A stretch of DNA of 64,000 nucleotides from contig CAMDOF010000019.1 in assembly GCA_945903465.1 (NCBI GenBank), forward strand, positions 1-64,000, given 5' to 3'. The stretch is from Opitutus sp. GAS368. GTDB lineage: Bacteria > Verrucomicrobiota > Verrucomicrobiia > Opitutales > Opitutaceae. The position numbers were made by a program, and so were the translations under genes. Below the pieces are notes generated by a model that saw nothing but the letters and a program-made list of their open reading frames with translations, made no database searches and was not told the DNA's origin. Of the stretch, positions 1 through 9,111 are shown piece after piece (within the stretch, counting starts at the first letter, position 1; each line of letters opens with the position of its first letter).

Positions 1-67
1 TTGCGAACGGCCCCGCGATCAGGCCGAGCAGCAGGTAAAACAGGGCGATGGGATTCTTGGTTTTCAT
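1..67 (-). CDS. N-terminus of a protein running off the left edge; signal-peptide-like start (MKTKNPIALFYLLLGLIAGPFA), possibly another TonB-dependent receptor
   Basis: Reverse complement of 1-67 reads MKTKNPIALFYLLLGLIAGPFA, similar in style to the TBDR starts here (MNLIRNPITVLAVWLALVF, MKRLNPVALLSGWVALALAP); preceded by the same repeat that heads the other TBDR genes. Confidence 0.4.
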   Translation of the reverse strand, partial: MKTKNPIALFYLLLGLIAGPFA

Positions 68-144
68 GTTCGGGACACGGCGGGGTGTTTGGGTGAGATC
101 CGTCGGGGAGCGACGAAGGTGGAAGGGAGGCCCTTTCCCGCTCC

Positions 145-280
145 TCCTAAGAAACTACATTTGTTAAACGTTGAGGTGCAACTTTGACGTTGTTTCTTTC
201 GGTCACGGCCAGAATCCGATTCTGGGGCGGGGGCTGATAGGGGACTGGATTTTTAGGGGGATCGGGTCCGGGAGGGGTTT
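145..280 (-). repeat. Copy R1 of the G-rich/palindromic intergenic repeat family
   Basis: tcctaagaaactacatttgttaa...tttctttcggtcacggccagaatccgattctggggcgggggctgatagg..actggattt; near-identical to 3641-3766 and 3768-3892. Confidence 0.8.
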
Positions 281-311
281 TAGATGGATGAGCCCGTTCG
301 AGACGTCGGCG

Positions 312-3300
312 TCAGAACTGGCCCCTGACGCCGACGTTCCAGATCCCGCCGTGGTCCTGTTGCTGGCTGAGGATATCGTTGCGCATGTGGCCCCAGTAAT
401 TTCGCGGCTTGTCGTTGAAAATATTCCGGGCCGTGACAAACACCGAGATGGTTTTGGTGACACGGTAACTAAACTGCGCGTCGTGGTTGAGTCGTGTGCC
501 TTCCATTATGTTCCAACCATTGGCGGGCACGGCGACCCTGCGGAAAATCGGCAGCCACGTCACGTTCCACCGCAACGAGATTCCCTGATGGTCGAACGAA
601 ACGCCACCGTTCGCGATGTTGGTCGGCCGCCGGAAGTTGTCGTAGTCGTCGTATTTCAGCGCCGTATAGTTTCCGAAGATCGAGAATCGCTGCCAAAAGC
701 CTGGCAGGAAGACCATGTTCTGCCGATAGCTGAACTCGAAAGTGGTCAAATGTGACTTGGCCACGTTGTTGACCGTGGTCACCCGATGACCGCCGAGGTC
801 GTAGCCTTGCTGATTTGGGAATGTCCCGCCGATCGGCACGTCCACCGTGTTGCTCCGAATGAGCTGCGAGATATCCCGGCGCGCTGCGGTCACGCTGAAG
901 GAGCCCGCGCGTTTCGGGAAATAATACTCCGCGCTCGTGAAGATATTCCGCCCGTGCTCGGGTTGCAACGCGGGGTTGGGGATGTTGGCCGTCGGAAATG
1001 GCAACGCATCGGGGTTGATCGTCAAGCCGCCCGCCAGATTGTTGAGATCCGGCCGCGTGATCGAATCGTTGAACGATGCGCGCAGGATGAGTTCGTTGCT
1101 CCACCGATAAGTCGCATGGAGATACTTCAGCCACGTGTGGGAGTCGGACGTGTTGGTCACATCCTGGCCATAACGGGCCTGGATGTAGTCGAGCGAAGTC
1201 GTCGGGATGTTGGCGTTGGGATTTCCCGTCAGCTTTTGCTTGGCATAGTCATCGCCGCGGTCGGTCGGGCCACGACCGGCACTGCGCGTTTTTTCCAGAC
1301 GGACACCCGGGGCGAGATCGAACTTCTTCGTGACTTTGATGATGGTCTGCTGATACAGGGAATCGATTTGCTCCTTCACGTCCCAATGGGTCGTGAGTGC
1401 GGACATGAGCACCTGCTGTGGGGTGGGCAGGACGAACCGCTCCGGATGCGCGCGAAACTCGCGCGCCATCGCAAAATGGTCGATCACGGGGATGCCTTGG
1501 AGGTTTCCGCCGGCGAGATTGCGCATCTGATAATACGGCTCGACCGCCCAGCGTTCGTCGCCTGTGCCGGCGATGCCATCGGGCCCGAGGTAGGGGTGGG
1601 CGAGTATCTGGCCTTGGTCGACGTTGCGGATCGACTGACTGATGTCACCGCCCCACTTCAGGAAAAGGGGAACTGTCCAGCGCCGCCAGTCGTAGCGGAA
1701 GTCTGCTTTCGCGGTCCACTTCTGATCCTTGCTGTTGAAAGGCTGCCGCGCCGTGGGACTCGGTGCGGCGGTGTAGTTGGCCGGGTTCCGCCAGTCCGCG
1801 CCGCTCAACTGCGTGACGTTGATTCCAGGATCGCCGCCGCTGGCGCGATCCCAGCGCAACCGGAACGCCCGCGAATTGCCCGTGCTCCCGGCATTGAAAA
1901 AACCGTTTTCGATGTCTTGATAATAATTTGTGGCGATCGAGACTTGGGCCTGTACATCGGCGCGGAACGCACCGCGTTTGAACGCAGCGCCGCTCGCGAG
2001 CGTTGTGGTCGCGCCGTGCTTGTTGAACGTGAGGTTCCTGCTCAGGATCGACACTCCCGCGGTCGTCGTCTGGCTTTTGAGCGAATACTCGGCGCCCGCC
2101 TCGGCTGGATCGTTTGCGCCCGGGCCGTTGACGGCGTTGGCCAGATCGAACGTCACGTTGCGCTGGTAATTGAGGGCTTCGTAGTCGTTCAAGTCGCCGC
2201 GGACCCAGACCATCAGCTCGGGGGAGAACTTATAGTCGAGGCGCACGTTATAATTGGTGCGGGTCGTGACCTTCGGCGTGTCGGTGAGCCGCAGCTGGCT
2301 CAACCGCGGAATCTCGGTGGCGTTGTCCGCTGCGTTCGCGTTGACGACGTAGGTATAGTTGGTGGTGTTCTGTTCGACAAAGGTCCGCGAGAAATTATAC
2401 CCTGCGAGCACGCCGAGTTTCCCGTCGAGGATTACGTCCGAGAATTCGAGCGAGAGGTTCGGCTGGAACTTGTAGGTTTTTTTGTCCGCCGGACCGGCTG
2501 TCTCTTTCAGCGTCATTTGGTGCGAATTGAACTGGCTGCTGGCGGACCAGCGGATCTGCCGGCCTTTGCGATCGAAGGCGCCTTTGCTGCGGAGGTTGAC
2601 GACCCCCGCCAGCGCGCTGCCCGGCACGTCCGGCGTCGGCGTCTTGCTTAACTCCGCCGATTCGATGCTCGAAATGGAAAGCTGCTCAAACTCAAACGTG
2701 CGGCCTGTCCCAATGTTGGAGCTGCCCGCGCTGGCGACCGGCGCGCCGTCCATCATGATCACGCTGTATTTGGGGTCGAGGCCGCCGATACTGACGGCGC
2801 GCACGTCGGCGTTGACAAAGTCTACCATCACGCCGGGCATCATTTTAAGAAACTCGCCAACATTGCCCTCGGACACCTCGCCGAAAGCGTCGGACGAGAC
2901 GATACTCTTGATTTCGAGCGCGGACTTTTGTTCCTGCATCGCCTTAAAGTTTCCTTCGCGCTCGGTGGCGACATGATACGCATCGAGCTTCACGATGGCG
3001 GCATTGGCTTTGTTACTCATCGTGAAGTCTTGGACCACCGTCTGCCCCGGCGTCACCGTCACGACGGTCTCGGCGGGATCCAACCCGACAAACGAAACCG
3101 CCACGCGCGCCTGCCCCGCGGGCACGCCGCTCAGGGTGTAGGCGCCTCCCGATTCCGCCACCGTCGAGATGTTGGTGCCCACGACCGTCACCGTCGCATT
3201 GCGGAGATACTGGCCGGTCCCCTCGTTCAAAATCCTGCCGGTGATGATGCCGGTCCCGCCGGGCTGGGCTTGGGCGAGAGAGAATACGAGGGCCAGCCAG

Positions 3301-3338
3301 ACGGCCAGCACGGTAATGGGGTTCCTGATAAGGTTCAT
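312..3338 (-). CDS. TonB-dependent receptor with N-terminal carboxypeptidase-regulatory-like domain (TBDR1)
   Basis: Signal peptide MNLIRNPITVLAVWLALVFSLAQAQ, carboxypeptidase-regulatory-like domain (ITGRILNEGTGQYLRNATVTVVGT), plug-like region (EVSEGNVGEFLKMMPGVMVDF) and C-terminal barrel ending in F. Confidence 0.9.
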   Translation of the reverse strand: MNLIRNPITVLAVWLALVFSLAQAQPGGTGIITGRILNEGTGQYLRNATVTVVGTNISTVAESGGAYTLSGVPAGQARVAVSFVGLDPAETVVTVTPGQTVVQDFTMSNKANAAIVKLDAYHVATEREGNFKAMQEQKSALEIKSIVSSDAFGEVSEGNVGEFLKMMPGVMVDFVNADVRAVSIGGLDPKYSVIMMDGAPVASAGSSNIGTGRTFEFEQLSISSIESAELSKTPTPDVPGSALAGVVNLRSKGAFDRKGRQIRWSASSQFNSHQMTLKETAGPADKKTYKFQPNLSLEFSDVILDGKLGVLAGYNFSRTFVEQNTTNYTYVVNANAADNATEIPRLSQLRLTDTPKVTTRTNYNVRLDYKFSPELMVWVRGDLNDYEALNYQRNVTFDLANAVNGPGANDPAEAGAEYSLKSQTTTAGVSILSRNLTFNKHGATTTLASGAAFKRGAFRADVQAQVSIATNYYQDIENGFFNAGSTGNSRAFRLRWDRASGGDPGINVTQLSGADWRNPANYTAAPSPTARQPFNSKDQKWTAKADFRYDWRRWTVPLFLKWGGDISQSIRNVDQGQILAHPYLGPDGIAGTGDERWAVEPYYQMRNLAGGNLQGIPVIDHFAMAREFRAHPERFVLPTPQQVLMSALTTHWDVKEQIDSLYQQTIIKVTKKFDLAPGVRLEKTRSAGRGPTDRGDDYAKQKLTGNPNANIPTTSLDYIQARYGQDVTNTSDSHTWLKYLHATYRWSNELILRASFNDSITRPDLNNLAGGLTINPDALPFPTANIPNPALQPEHGRNIFTSAEYYFPKRAGSFSVTAARRDISQLIRSNTVDVPIGGTFPNQQGYDLGGHRVTTVNNVAKSHLTTFEFSYRQNMVFLPGFWQRFSIFGNYTALKYDDYDNFRRPTNIANGGVSFDHQGISLRWNVTWLPIFRRVAVPANGWNIMEGTRLNHDAQFSYRVTKTISVFVTARNIFNDKPRNYWGHMRNDILSQQQDHGGIWNVGVRGQF

Positions 3339-3640
3339 GGTTTCAGTTTTTTTAGCGGGTTGAGAATCGGTCGAGCCGGCGGAGCCACTGCTCGCGCCGG
3401 GCGGGCGATCGTCGGCGGCCTTGGGCGCGGTCTTCGGCGCAGACGTGTTTCCGTCCGTAGAAATATTTATAGAAAATGAAGCCGAGGATGTAGTCTCAGA
3501 ATTCATTGACCCGGTGCATTCAAGGATCAATTCGAATTGGGGTTTGATATAAGGAGCTGATGGAAACGTTCGGCGGGGGAGGCGTCTTGGAGGATTTTAC
3601 GGGGGCGTTTGAGCGGGTCCCGAAAACTGGGCCAGGTGAC

Positions 3641-4200
3641 TCCTAAGAAACTACATTTGTTAAGCGTTGGGGTGAAATGTTGACCCTGTTTCTTTCCGTC
3701 ACGGCCAAAATCCGATTCTGGGGCGGGGGCTGATAGGAAACTGGATTTTCAGGGGGATCGGATCCACTCCTAAGAAACAGCATTCGTAAAACGTTCCTGC
3801 GGTGCGTACGGGTGGTTTCTTTCTGTCACGGCCAGAATCCGATTCTGGGGCGGGGGCTGATAGGAAAGTGGATTTCAGGGGGGGCGGATCCGGGAGGCGC
3901 AACGTGGGATTGGGATGGGTTAGCCACAATCAGTCGATTTTGAGAGGGCGGCGGGGACGGCTGATGCGGGGGACTTGGGGTGGGGAACGGCGGCGGCGAC
4001 GGAAAGGGGGATTGCGGGCGGGAATCGAGGCTCTGCTTGCCGTTGGGGGGCAATCATCGCGGGGTGGGGAAGAACAGGTGCTGAACTCCGGATTGCTCGG
4101 AGTCAAGGAGCCAGCGTTTTTAGAGTGGCGGTAAACTCCTAACCGGGGTCGGAACCGCTTGCGCGGACTTGCCACCCATGCCCCCCACGGCCTTCGGCAC
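3641..4200 (-). repeat. Copy R2 of the repeat family, with a tandem duplication of the ~125 bp palindromic unit (3641-3766 and 3768-3892) followed by the ~300 bp body
   Basis: Two units each containing tcctaagaaac...catt.gt.aa.cgtt...tttctttc.gtcacggcca.aatccgattctggggcgggggctgatagg; the body matches 13700-13990. Confidence 0.85.
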
Positions 4201-4358
4201 AGCGCAGGTCAAGTGAGCCGAAAGAGTTTTAGTGGGCGCGCTGTAGTTCTCGCGCGACGCGGAAGGCGATGCCGGGATTCTTCACGCCGAGGATGCTCAG
4301 GTTCATGGAACTTGGGGCTCTGGGTGAAGATTGATCGTCGTCGGGCGGTGGTTTCCCC

Positions 4359-5840
4359 TCACAATTTTGCGCGACCCGCCGCCTGGTTGTACGGCGCGAT
4401 GCGCGGCGCGAACCAGTCGCGGAGCTTTCGCTGCAAGTCCGCCTTGATGCCCTGATGTTCGGATACGGCCGAAAGGTCCTTCAATTCGTGGGGATCGTTG
4501 ACGAGGTCGAACAACTGGTAGCGCTGAAGGTGCGAATAGTGGATGAGCTTCCAGCGATCGGTCCGGACCATGCGCTCAATCGGCAGCTCCACGGGACTTC
4601 CCGTCTCGGCGGCCATCTTGGCGGACCGGCCTGACGAAATATGCCAGTATGCGTAAACCTCCGGATAAATCTCCTTCACCGAACCCTTCAACACGGGGAC
4701 CAGGCTTCGACCTTCCACGGATTTCGGAATCGGCGCGCCCACCATGTCGCAGAGCGTTGGAAACATATCCCGCAGGTAGGTCTGCGCGGCGAATCGACGG
4801 TTCTGCGGAATACCCGGGCCCGCCAGGATCAACGGAACGCCGATGGTGTGCTCGTACATGTTCTGCTTGCCGAGGAGCCCGTGGCTGCCGATGGCCAGCC
4901 CCTGGTCGCTGGTGAAGATAATGATCGTGTTCTGCTCCTGGCCCGTTGCGCGCAGTGCCTCGACGATGCGGCCGATTTGTTCGTCCATGTGGGAAATCAG
5001 CGCGTAATACGCGGCGATTTCCGCCTTCACCTCGTCCGGGTTCCGCGGCACCGGGAGCAGCTTCTCGTCCCGCTGGCCGGCGTTGCCGTGGTCGAAAGGA
5101 TGCTCGGTCAGAAAATTGGGCGGGAGCGGAATGGCCGCCGGATCATATTTCTTCTCGTAGCCCGGCGGGAAGTGACGCGGGTCGTGGGGCGCCGTGAAGT
5201 TGACGTGCAGGAAAAAAGGTCGGTCCGGCCGGCGCTGAATGAGCGCGATGGCGCCGTCGGCAATGTGGCGATCGGTGATCGGAGTGAGGCCGATGCCCTT
5301 TTCCGATTCCGTCTTGCCGTTGTTAGACTTGAACACCCAGTCCCCGTACCCGGTGACTTCGACTCCGTTGTAGGCTTTCGGGTACGTGGCCTTGATCGTG
5401 CGGCCGGTTTCGCCCGACACATAGAGCGCGGACGTTTCGTCATACCCGCGGGTCTTCGGGCTGCCATCGTTCATCCATTTTCCCGAGTACCAAGTGATAT
5501 AGCCGGCCTTGCGCAGCACATCGCCCAGGAAGGCCATTTCCGGTTTCATCACCGCGCCAAACGGCGAAGCGCCGTTGCGGAATCCGGTGGCGCCAGTGAG
5601 AATTTCCGAGCGGCTCGAAATGCAGACCGGATTCGCGGCAATCGCCCGGGTGAACGTGGATCCGCGGGTGACGAGGCGATCCAGGTGGGGCGTGTCGATA
5701 TAGGTGTTGCCCAGCGCGTGGACGGTGTCCGGTCGTTGATCGTCGCTGACGATGAAGAGGATGTTGGGCGCGCGATTCGCCTGGGCCACGGCGGATGAAG
5801 CGCAAGCGAGCAGTAGAAGATAAGGGGGCATCTTGTTCAT
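4359..5840 (-). CDS. Sulfatase (arylsulfatase/iduronate-sulfatase-like)
   Basis: APNILFIVSDDQRPDTVHALGNTYIDTPHLDRL, active-site-like NPVCISSRSEILTG, GKWMNDG, FTSDQGLAIGSHGLLGKQNMYEHT. Confidence 0.9.
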   Translation of the reverse strand: MNKMPPYLLLLACASSAVAQANRAPNILFIVSDDQRPDTVHALGNTYIDTPHLDRLVTRGSTFTRAIAANPVCISSRSEILTGATGFRNGASPFGAVMKPEMAFLGDVLRKAGYITWYSGKWMNDGSPKTRGYDETSALYVSGETGRTIKATYPKAYNGVEVTGYGDWVFKSNNGKTESEKGIGLTPITDRHIADGAIALIQRRPDRPFFLHVNFTAPHDPRHFPPGYEKKYDPAAIPLPPNFLTEHPFDHGNAGQRDEKLLPVPRNPDEVKAEIAAYYALISHMDEQIGRIVEALRATGQEQNTIIIFTSDQGLAIGSHGLLGKQNMYEHTIGVPLILAGPGIPQNRRFAAQTYLRDMFPTLCDMVGAPIPKSVEGRSLVPVLKGSVKEIYPEVYAYWHISSGRSAKMAAETGSPVELPIERMVRTDRWKLIHYSHLQRYQLFDLVNDPHELKDLSAVSEHQGIKADLQRKLRDWFAPRIAPYNQAAGRAKL

Positions 5841-5903
5841 TTGCGGTGGGTCCGATACCCTGAAGCTTGCCTGCCGCGGCGGGCGAGCTTCGGCTTGGTT
5901 GGT

Positions 5904-5959
5904 GTAGCTGTGAGCTTGAGCGAGTGGACGGAAAACCACTCGCTCACGCTCGCAGCTAC
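5904..5959. repeat. Inverted repeat GTAGCTGTGAGCTTGAGCGAGTGG / CCACTCGCTCACGCTCGCAGCTAC
   Basis: 24 nt imperfect arms in the intergenic region; terminator or dispersed-repeat candidate. Confidence 0.6.
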
Positions 5960-6052
5960 CAGAGTTGGCCAATGTGGCGGGAGCATGGCGTGTGAATGGG
6001 TTTAATGCCCCGGGGATGTTTACTGAAGTCGGCGTCGGGGTGCGAGCGCCTA

Positions 6053-9043
6053 CTACTTCCCCACCTGCGCCGCGCTCCCGAGGTAGGCGATTAAATCCCG
6101 GATTTCAGCCGCCTTCAGGTCCTGCAGCAGGCCTTCCGGCATCATGGACTGGGTCGACTGCTGCCGGTCCTGGATTTCCGCCCTCGGGATGGTGACCCGT
6201 TCGTTCAGCAGCGCCACGGTCAGGGCGGTCGGATTCTCCGCGACGACGAAGCCGCTCACGACGCGACCGCTGGTCGTGCGAATGGTATTCACCTGGAAAT
6301 CGCGCGGCACGCCCGCGCTAGGATCGATGATGTTCTCGAGCAGGTAACCGACATTCCCGCGCTGTGAGCCGTTCAGGTCGGGTCCAATCGTCCCGCCCTC
6401 GTCGAACAGGCGGTGACAGGCCGCACAGAGCCGCTGAAAAACGATTCGCCCGGCCGCGCGATCGGCGGTGGCGAGCACGGCCGGGGTGAGCGTCTTGCGC
6501 CAGCGCTCGATCTGTTCGGTCTTTTCCGCGCTGGTCGAGCGGAGCTCGCCCCACAGGGATTTCAACCGGACGCTCAGCGCGGCGTCACCGAGCTGATCCA
6601 TCTGCCGCGCGGAGTAGGCCGTGAGTTCGGCGCGCGGCACCGCGTTCGACGCCACCGCATCGAGCAACCGCGTGGCCCAGGCCGGACGGGACGCCAGCGT
6701 CTGAATCAGATCCTGCCGCGCGGCGGCGTCGAATTTCGGATACGCGGCCAGCAGCGTGGCCGGCGTGTCGGGGTGGTCATATTCCGCCAGGGCCCGCACG
6801 GCGTTGCGGCGGGTCACGGGATCGGCGGTGAGCTTGAGCAAGAGGGGCGCGAGGTCCTTGGCCCGCCGGGCTACCAGGGCATCGATCGCCCGGATGCGGA
6901 CATCCACCGGCGTCGCGACATCGCCCGCCTGGCGGTTGAGCTCGCGCAATGCCGCCGGATCGTCGAAGACCAGCGAAAGCTCGAGCGCCCGGCTGGACAC
7001 CTTCGGGTTGGAATTGGAGCGCAGAATCTCCGAGAGCGCCGCCCACCCGTCGGGCATCGGCACGCTGCGAACGCCTTTGAGGCCCTCGAGCATTCCCGCC
7101 AGCAAGTCTGCTCGAATCACCCCATCCGGGGCCTGTCCAAGCTGCTTCACCAACACGGGCAATCCGCTGCGCCGGACTTCCGGCTCGCTGGCCCGGCGGG
7201 CGATGTGCCGCCGAACGAGCGATAGCTTCGCCGCATTCGCCAGCCCGGCAAATCGCTCCAGGTCGGTTTCAACCAACGACTCGATTCCATACCAGACCAT
7301 CAGCGGCAAATTCTGGTCGCCGGCGTCCTCACCGTGGGCCAACAGGCCGGCGGCAATCGCCCAGCGCCGGGCGGGCTCCAGTCGCTGCAGCGCGGATGCG
7401 AGGTAAAGCCGGACCAGCGGCGAGCGGTCGTCCACCGCCATGCGGGCAAACCGCTCCACCGCCGCGGCCGAAGGAGCGCGGTTCTCACACAGGAGCTGGA
7501 TGGCCCAGCCGCGCACGTTCTCATCCGCATGTTCGAGCAACCGACGCAGCGACGGGTCGTCGAGCCCACCCGTCGCGTGCAAGGTCCACAACGCGCGCAA
7601 CTGCCGGGTGACATCGGGATTTTCCGCCAGGATGCGATGCAGTTCGCCGTGGACCGCCGTCATGTCACCGCCGGCGGCCGCGCGCTCCTGGAGCAGCCGG
7701 CGGGCGTGGCGCACGTGCCAGTCGTTGCGATCCAATTGACGGCGGACCAGATCCCGATCGCTGAGGGTCGCGAGGTCGATTCGGTCCCACTGCGGATTGC
7801 CGTAGCTGATCCGGTAGATCCTCCCGGTCTCGCGCCGGGTATTTTTGTAGCTGTGACAACTCTCGGTGTCGGACCAGTCGGCCGCATACACCGCGCCGTC
7901 GGGACCGTAGCGAAGCACCACGCCCATGTACCACGGATCCTGCGCGCGCATCAGCGTGGGGCGATGGGAGGCGGTGTAACCAGAACCGGCGCGGGCGGGG
8001 GCATCGTGGTTGATGCGGTGTCCGTGAATGTTGTTCGCGAAGACGTCATTGCGGTACGCATCCGGCCAGTTCGCCCCGAGGTAAACCATCGTGCCGGCGT
8101 GGGAGTGGCCGCCGCCGGCCTCGTCCTCCGCCTTCGTGCCCAGCCCGTCCTGGACGCGCTGCGTCCCAGTGAAATGAAGGTGGTCCGCAATCGTGGGGAT
8201 GCGCTGATAGGCGTACCGGCTGGAGTCCCGATTGCGCCACGGGTCGTGATGCGCGCCCTGAATCACATGATAAAGGTGCGGGTCCACGCTCGTGAACATG
8301 AAGCCGTGGCCGTGATCGTTCCAATCGATGCCCCAGGGATTCGTGGTGCCGTCAGTGTACGCTTCCCAAACGTGCCGCACCGGGTGATAGCGCCAGACAC
8401 CGCCGTCGAAGACCGGGCGGGACTCCTTCGGCGTGCCGGGCTTGCCCGGAAGCGACCAGTTGGTGCGGCCGTGCGTTCCGTAGAGCCAGCCATCCGGACC
8501 CCACGCCAGGTTGTTGGCCATGTTGTGCGGGTTGGCGTGGGTGCCAAATCCGTCGAGCATCACCACGGGGGCGCCATCTGGCCGATCATCGCGGTTGCGA
8601 TCAGGAATGAAGTAAAAGAACGGCGGCGACATCACCCACGCACCGCCAAATCCCACCTCGAGTCCGCTCACGTAGTTGAGGCCTTCGTAAAACACCGTGC
8701 GGCGGTCGTGGCGGCCGTCCCCGTCGGTGTCTTCGAGGATGACAATTCGATCCCGGCTCGGCGCGGTGCGGTGAACGGGATACTGGTACGCCTCGGCGAC
8801 CCAGAGCCGTCCGCGATCGTCATGCGACAAAGCAACGGGCTGGCGCACCTCCGGCTCGCCGGCGAACAACGTCACTTGAAATCCCGGTGGGACGACCATC
8901 GTCTTCGCCGCCTCGTTCGGCGGCAGGGGCGCGGGCGCGGGATTGTAGTTTTTCTTGATCAGGGTCGCTTCGTCCTCCGCACCGATCAAGGCGGAGGTCG
9001 CGGCAATCAGGGCCAGCCACTTGCGGATATTTTTGGACGGCAT
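6053..9043 (-). CDS. PVC-type heme-binding CxxCH protein (membrane-bound dehydrogenase-like beta-propeller + HEAT-like repeats + C-terminal cytochrome c)
   Basis: PPGFQVTLFAGEPEVRQPVALSHDDRGRLWVAEAYQYP..., HEAT-like middle region, C-terminal CAACHRLFDEGGTIGPDLNGSQRGNVGYLLENIIDPSA. Confidence 0.88.
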   Translation of the reverse strand: MPSKNIRKWLALIAATSALIGAEDEATLIKKNYNPAPAPLPPNEAAKTMVVPPGFQVTLFAGEPEVRQPVALSHDDRGRLWVAEAYQYPVHRTAPSRDRIVILEDTDGDGRHDRRTVFYEGLNYVSGLEVGFGGAWVMSPPFFYFIPDRNRDDRPDGAPVVMLDGFGTHANPHNMANNLAWGPDGWLYGTHGRTNWSLPGKPGTPKESRPVFDGGVWRYHPVRHVWEAYTDGTTNPWGIDWNDHGHGFMFTSVDPHLYHVIQGAHHDPWRNRDSSRYAYQRIPTIADHLHFTGTQRVQDGLGTKAEDEAGGGHSHAGTMVYLGANWPDAYRNDVFANNIHGHRINHDAPARAGSGYTASHRPTLMRAQDPWYMGVVLRYGPDGAVYAADWSDTESCHSYKNTRRETGRIYRISYGNPQWDRIDLATLSDRDLVRRQLDRNDWHVRHARRLLQERAAAGGDMTAVHGELHRILAENPDVTRQLRALWTLHATGGLDDPSLRRLLEHADENVRGWAIQLLCENRAPSAAAVERFARMAVDDRSPLVRLYLASALQRLEPARRWAIAAGLLAHGEDAGDQNLPLMVWYGIESLVETDLERFAGLANAAKLSLVRRHIARRASEPEVRRSGLPVLVKQLGQAPDGVIRADLLAGMLEGLKGVRSVPMPDGWAALSEILRSNSNPKVSSRALELSLVFDDPAALRELNRQAGDVATPVDVRIRAIDALVARRAKDLAPLLLKLTADPVTRRNAVRALAEYDHPDTPATLLAAYPKFDAAARQDLIQTLASRPAWATRLLDAVASNAVPRAELTAYSARQMDQLGDAALSVRLKSLWGELRSTSAEKTEQIERWRKTLTPAVLATADRAAGRIVFQRLCAACHRLFDEGGTIGPDLNGSQRGNVGYLLENIIDPSAGVPRDFQVNTIRTTSGRVVSGFVVAENPTALTVALLNERVTIPRAEIQDRQQSTQSMMPEGLLQDLKAAEIRDLIAYLGSAAQVGK

Positions 9044-9111
9044 TTTAGGGGAGCGGCGGTTTCCAACCGCCGTCATCATTGAATTCGGCGCTTGGAAAGC
9101 GCCGCTCCATT

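Noticed and set aside
171-755. Small ORFs in and next to repeat copy R1 (171-755, 203-463)
   Set aside because: They overlap the repeat and the TBDR1 3' end; no domain or codon evidence
786-2651. 621-aa plus-strand ORF opposite TBDR1 (and similar ones at 4641-5798, 7334-9082, 11126-12706, 24812-26779)
   Set aside because: Antisense shadows of well-supported minus-strand genes
4359-5840. Atypical sulfatase motif CISSR (instead of CxPSR) as evidence of a non-functional enzyme
   Set aside because: The Cys and Arg are retained and the rest of the fold motifs are intact; the variant alone does not support loss of function
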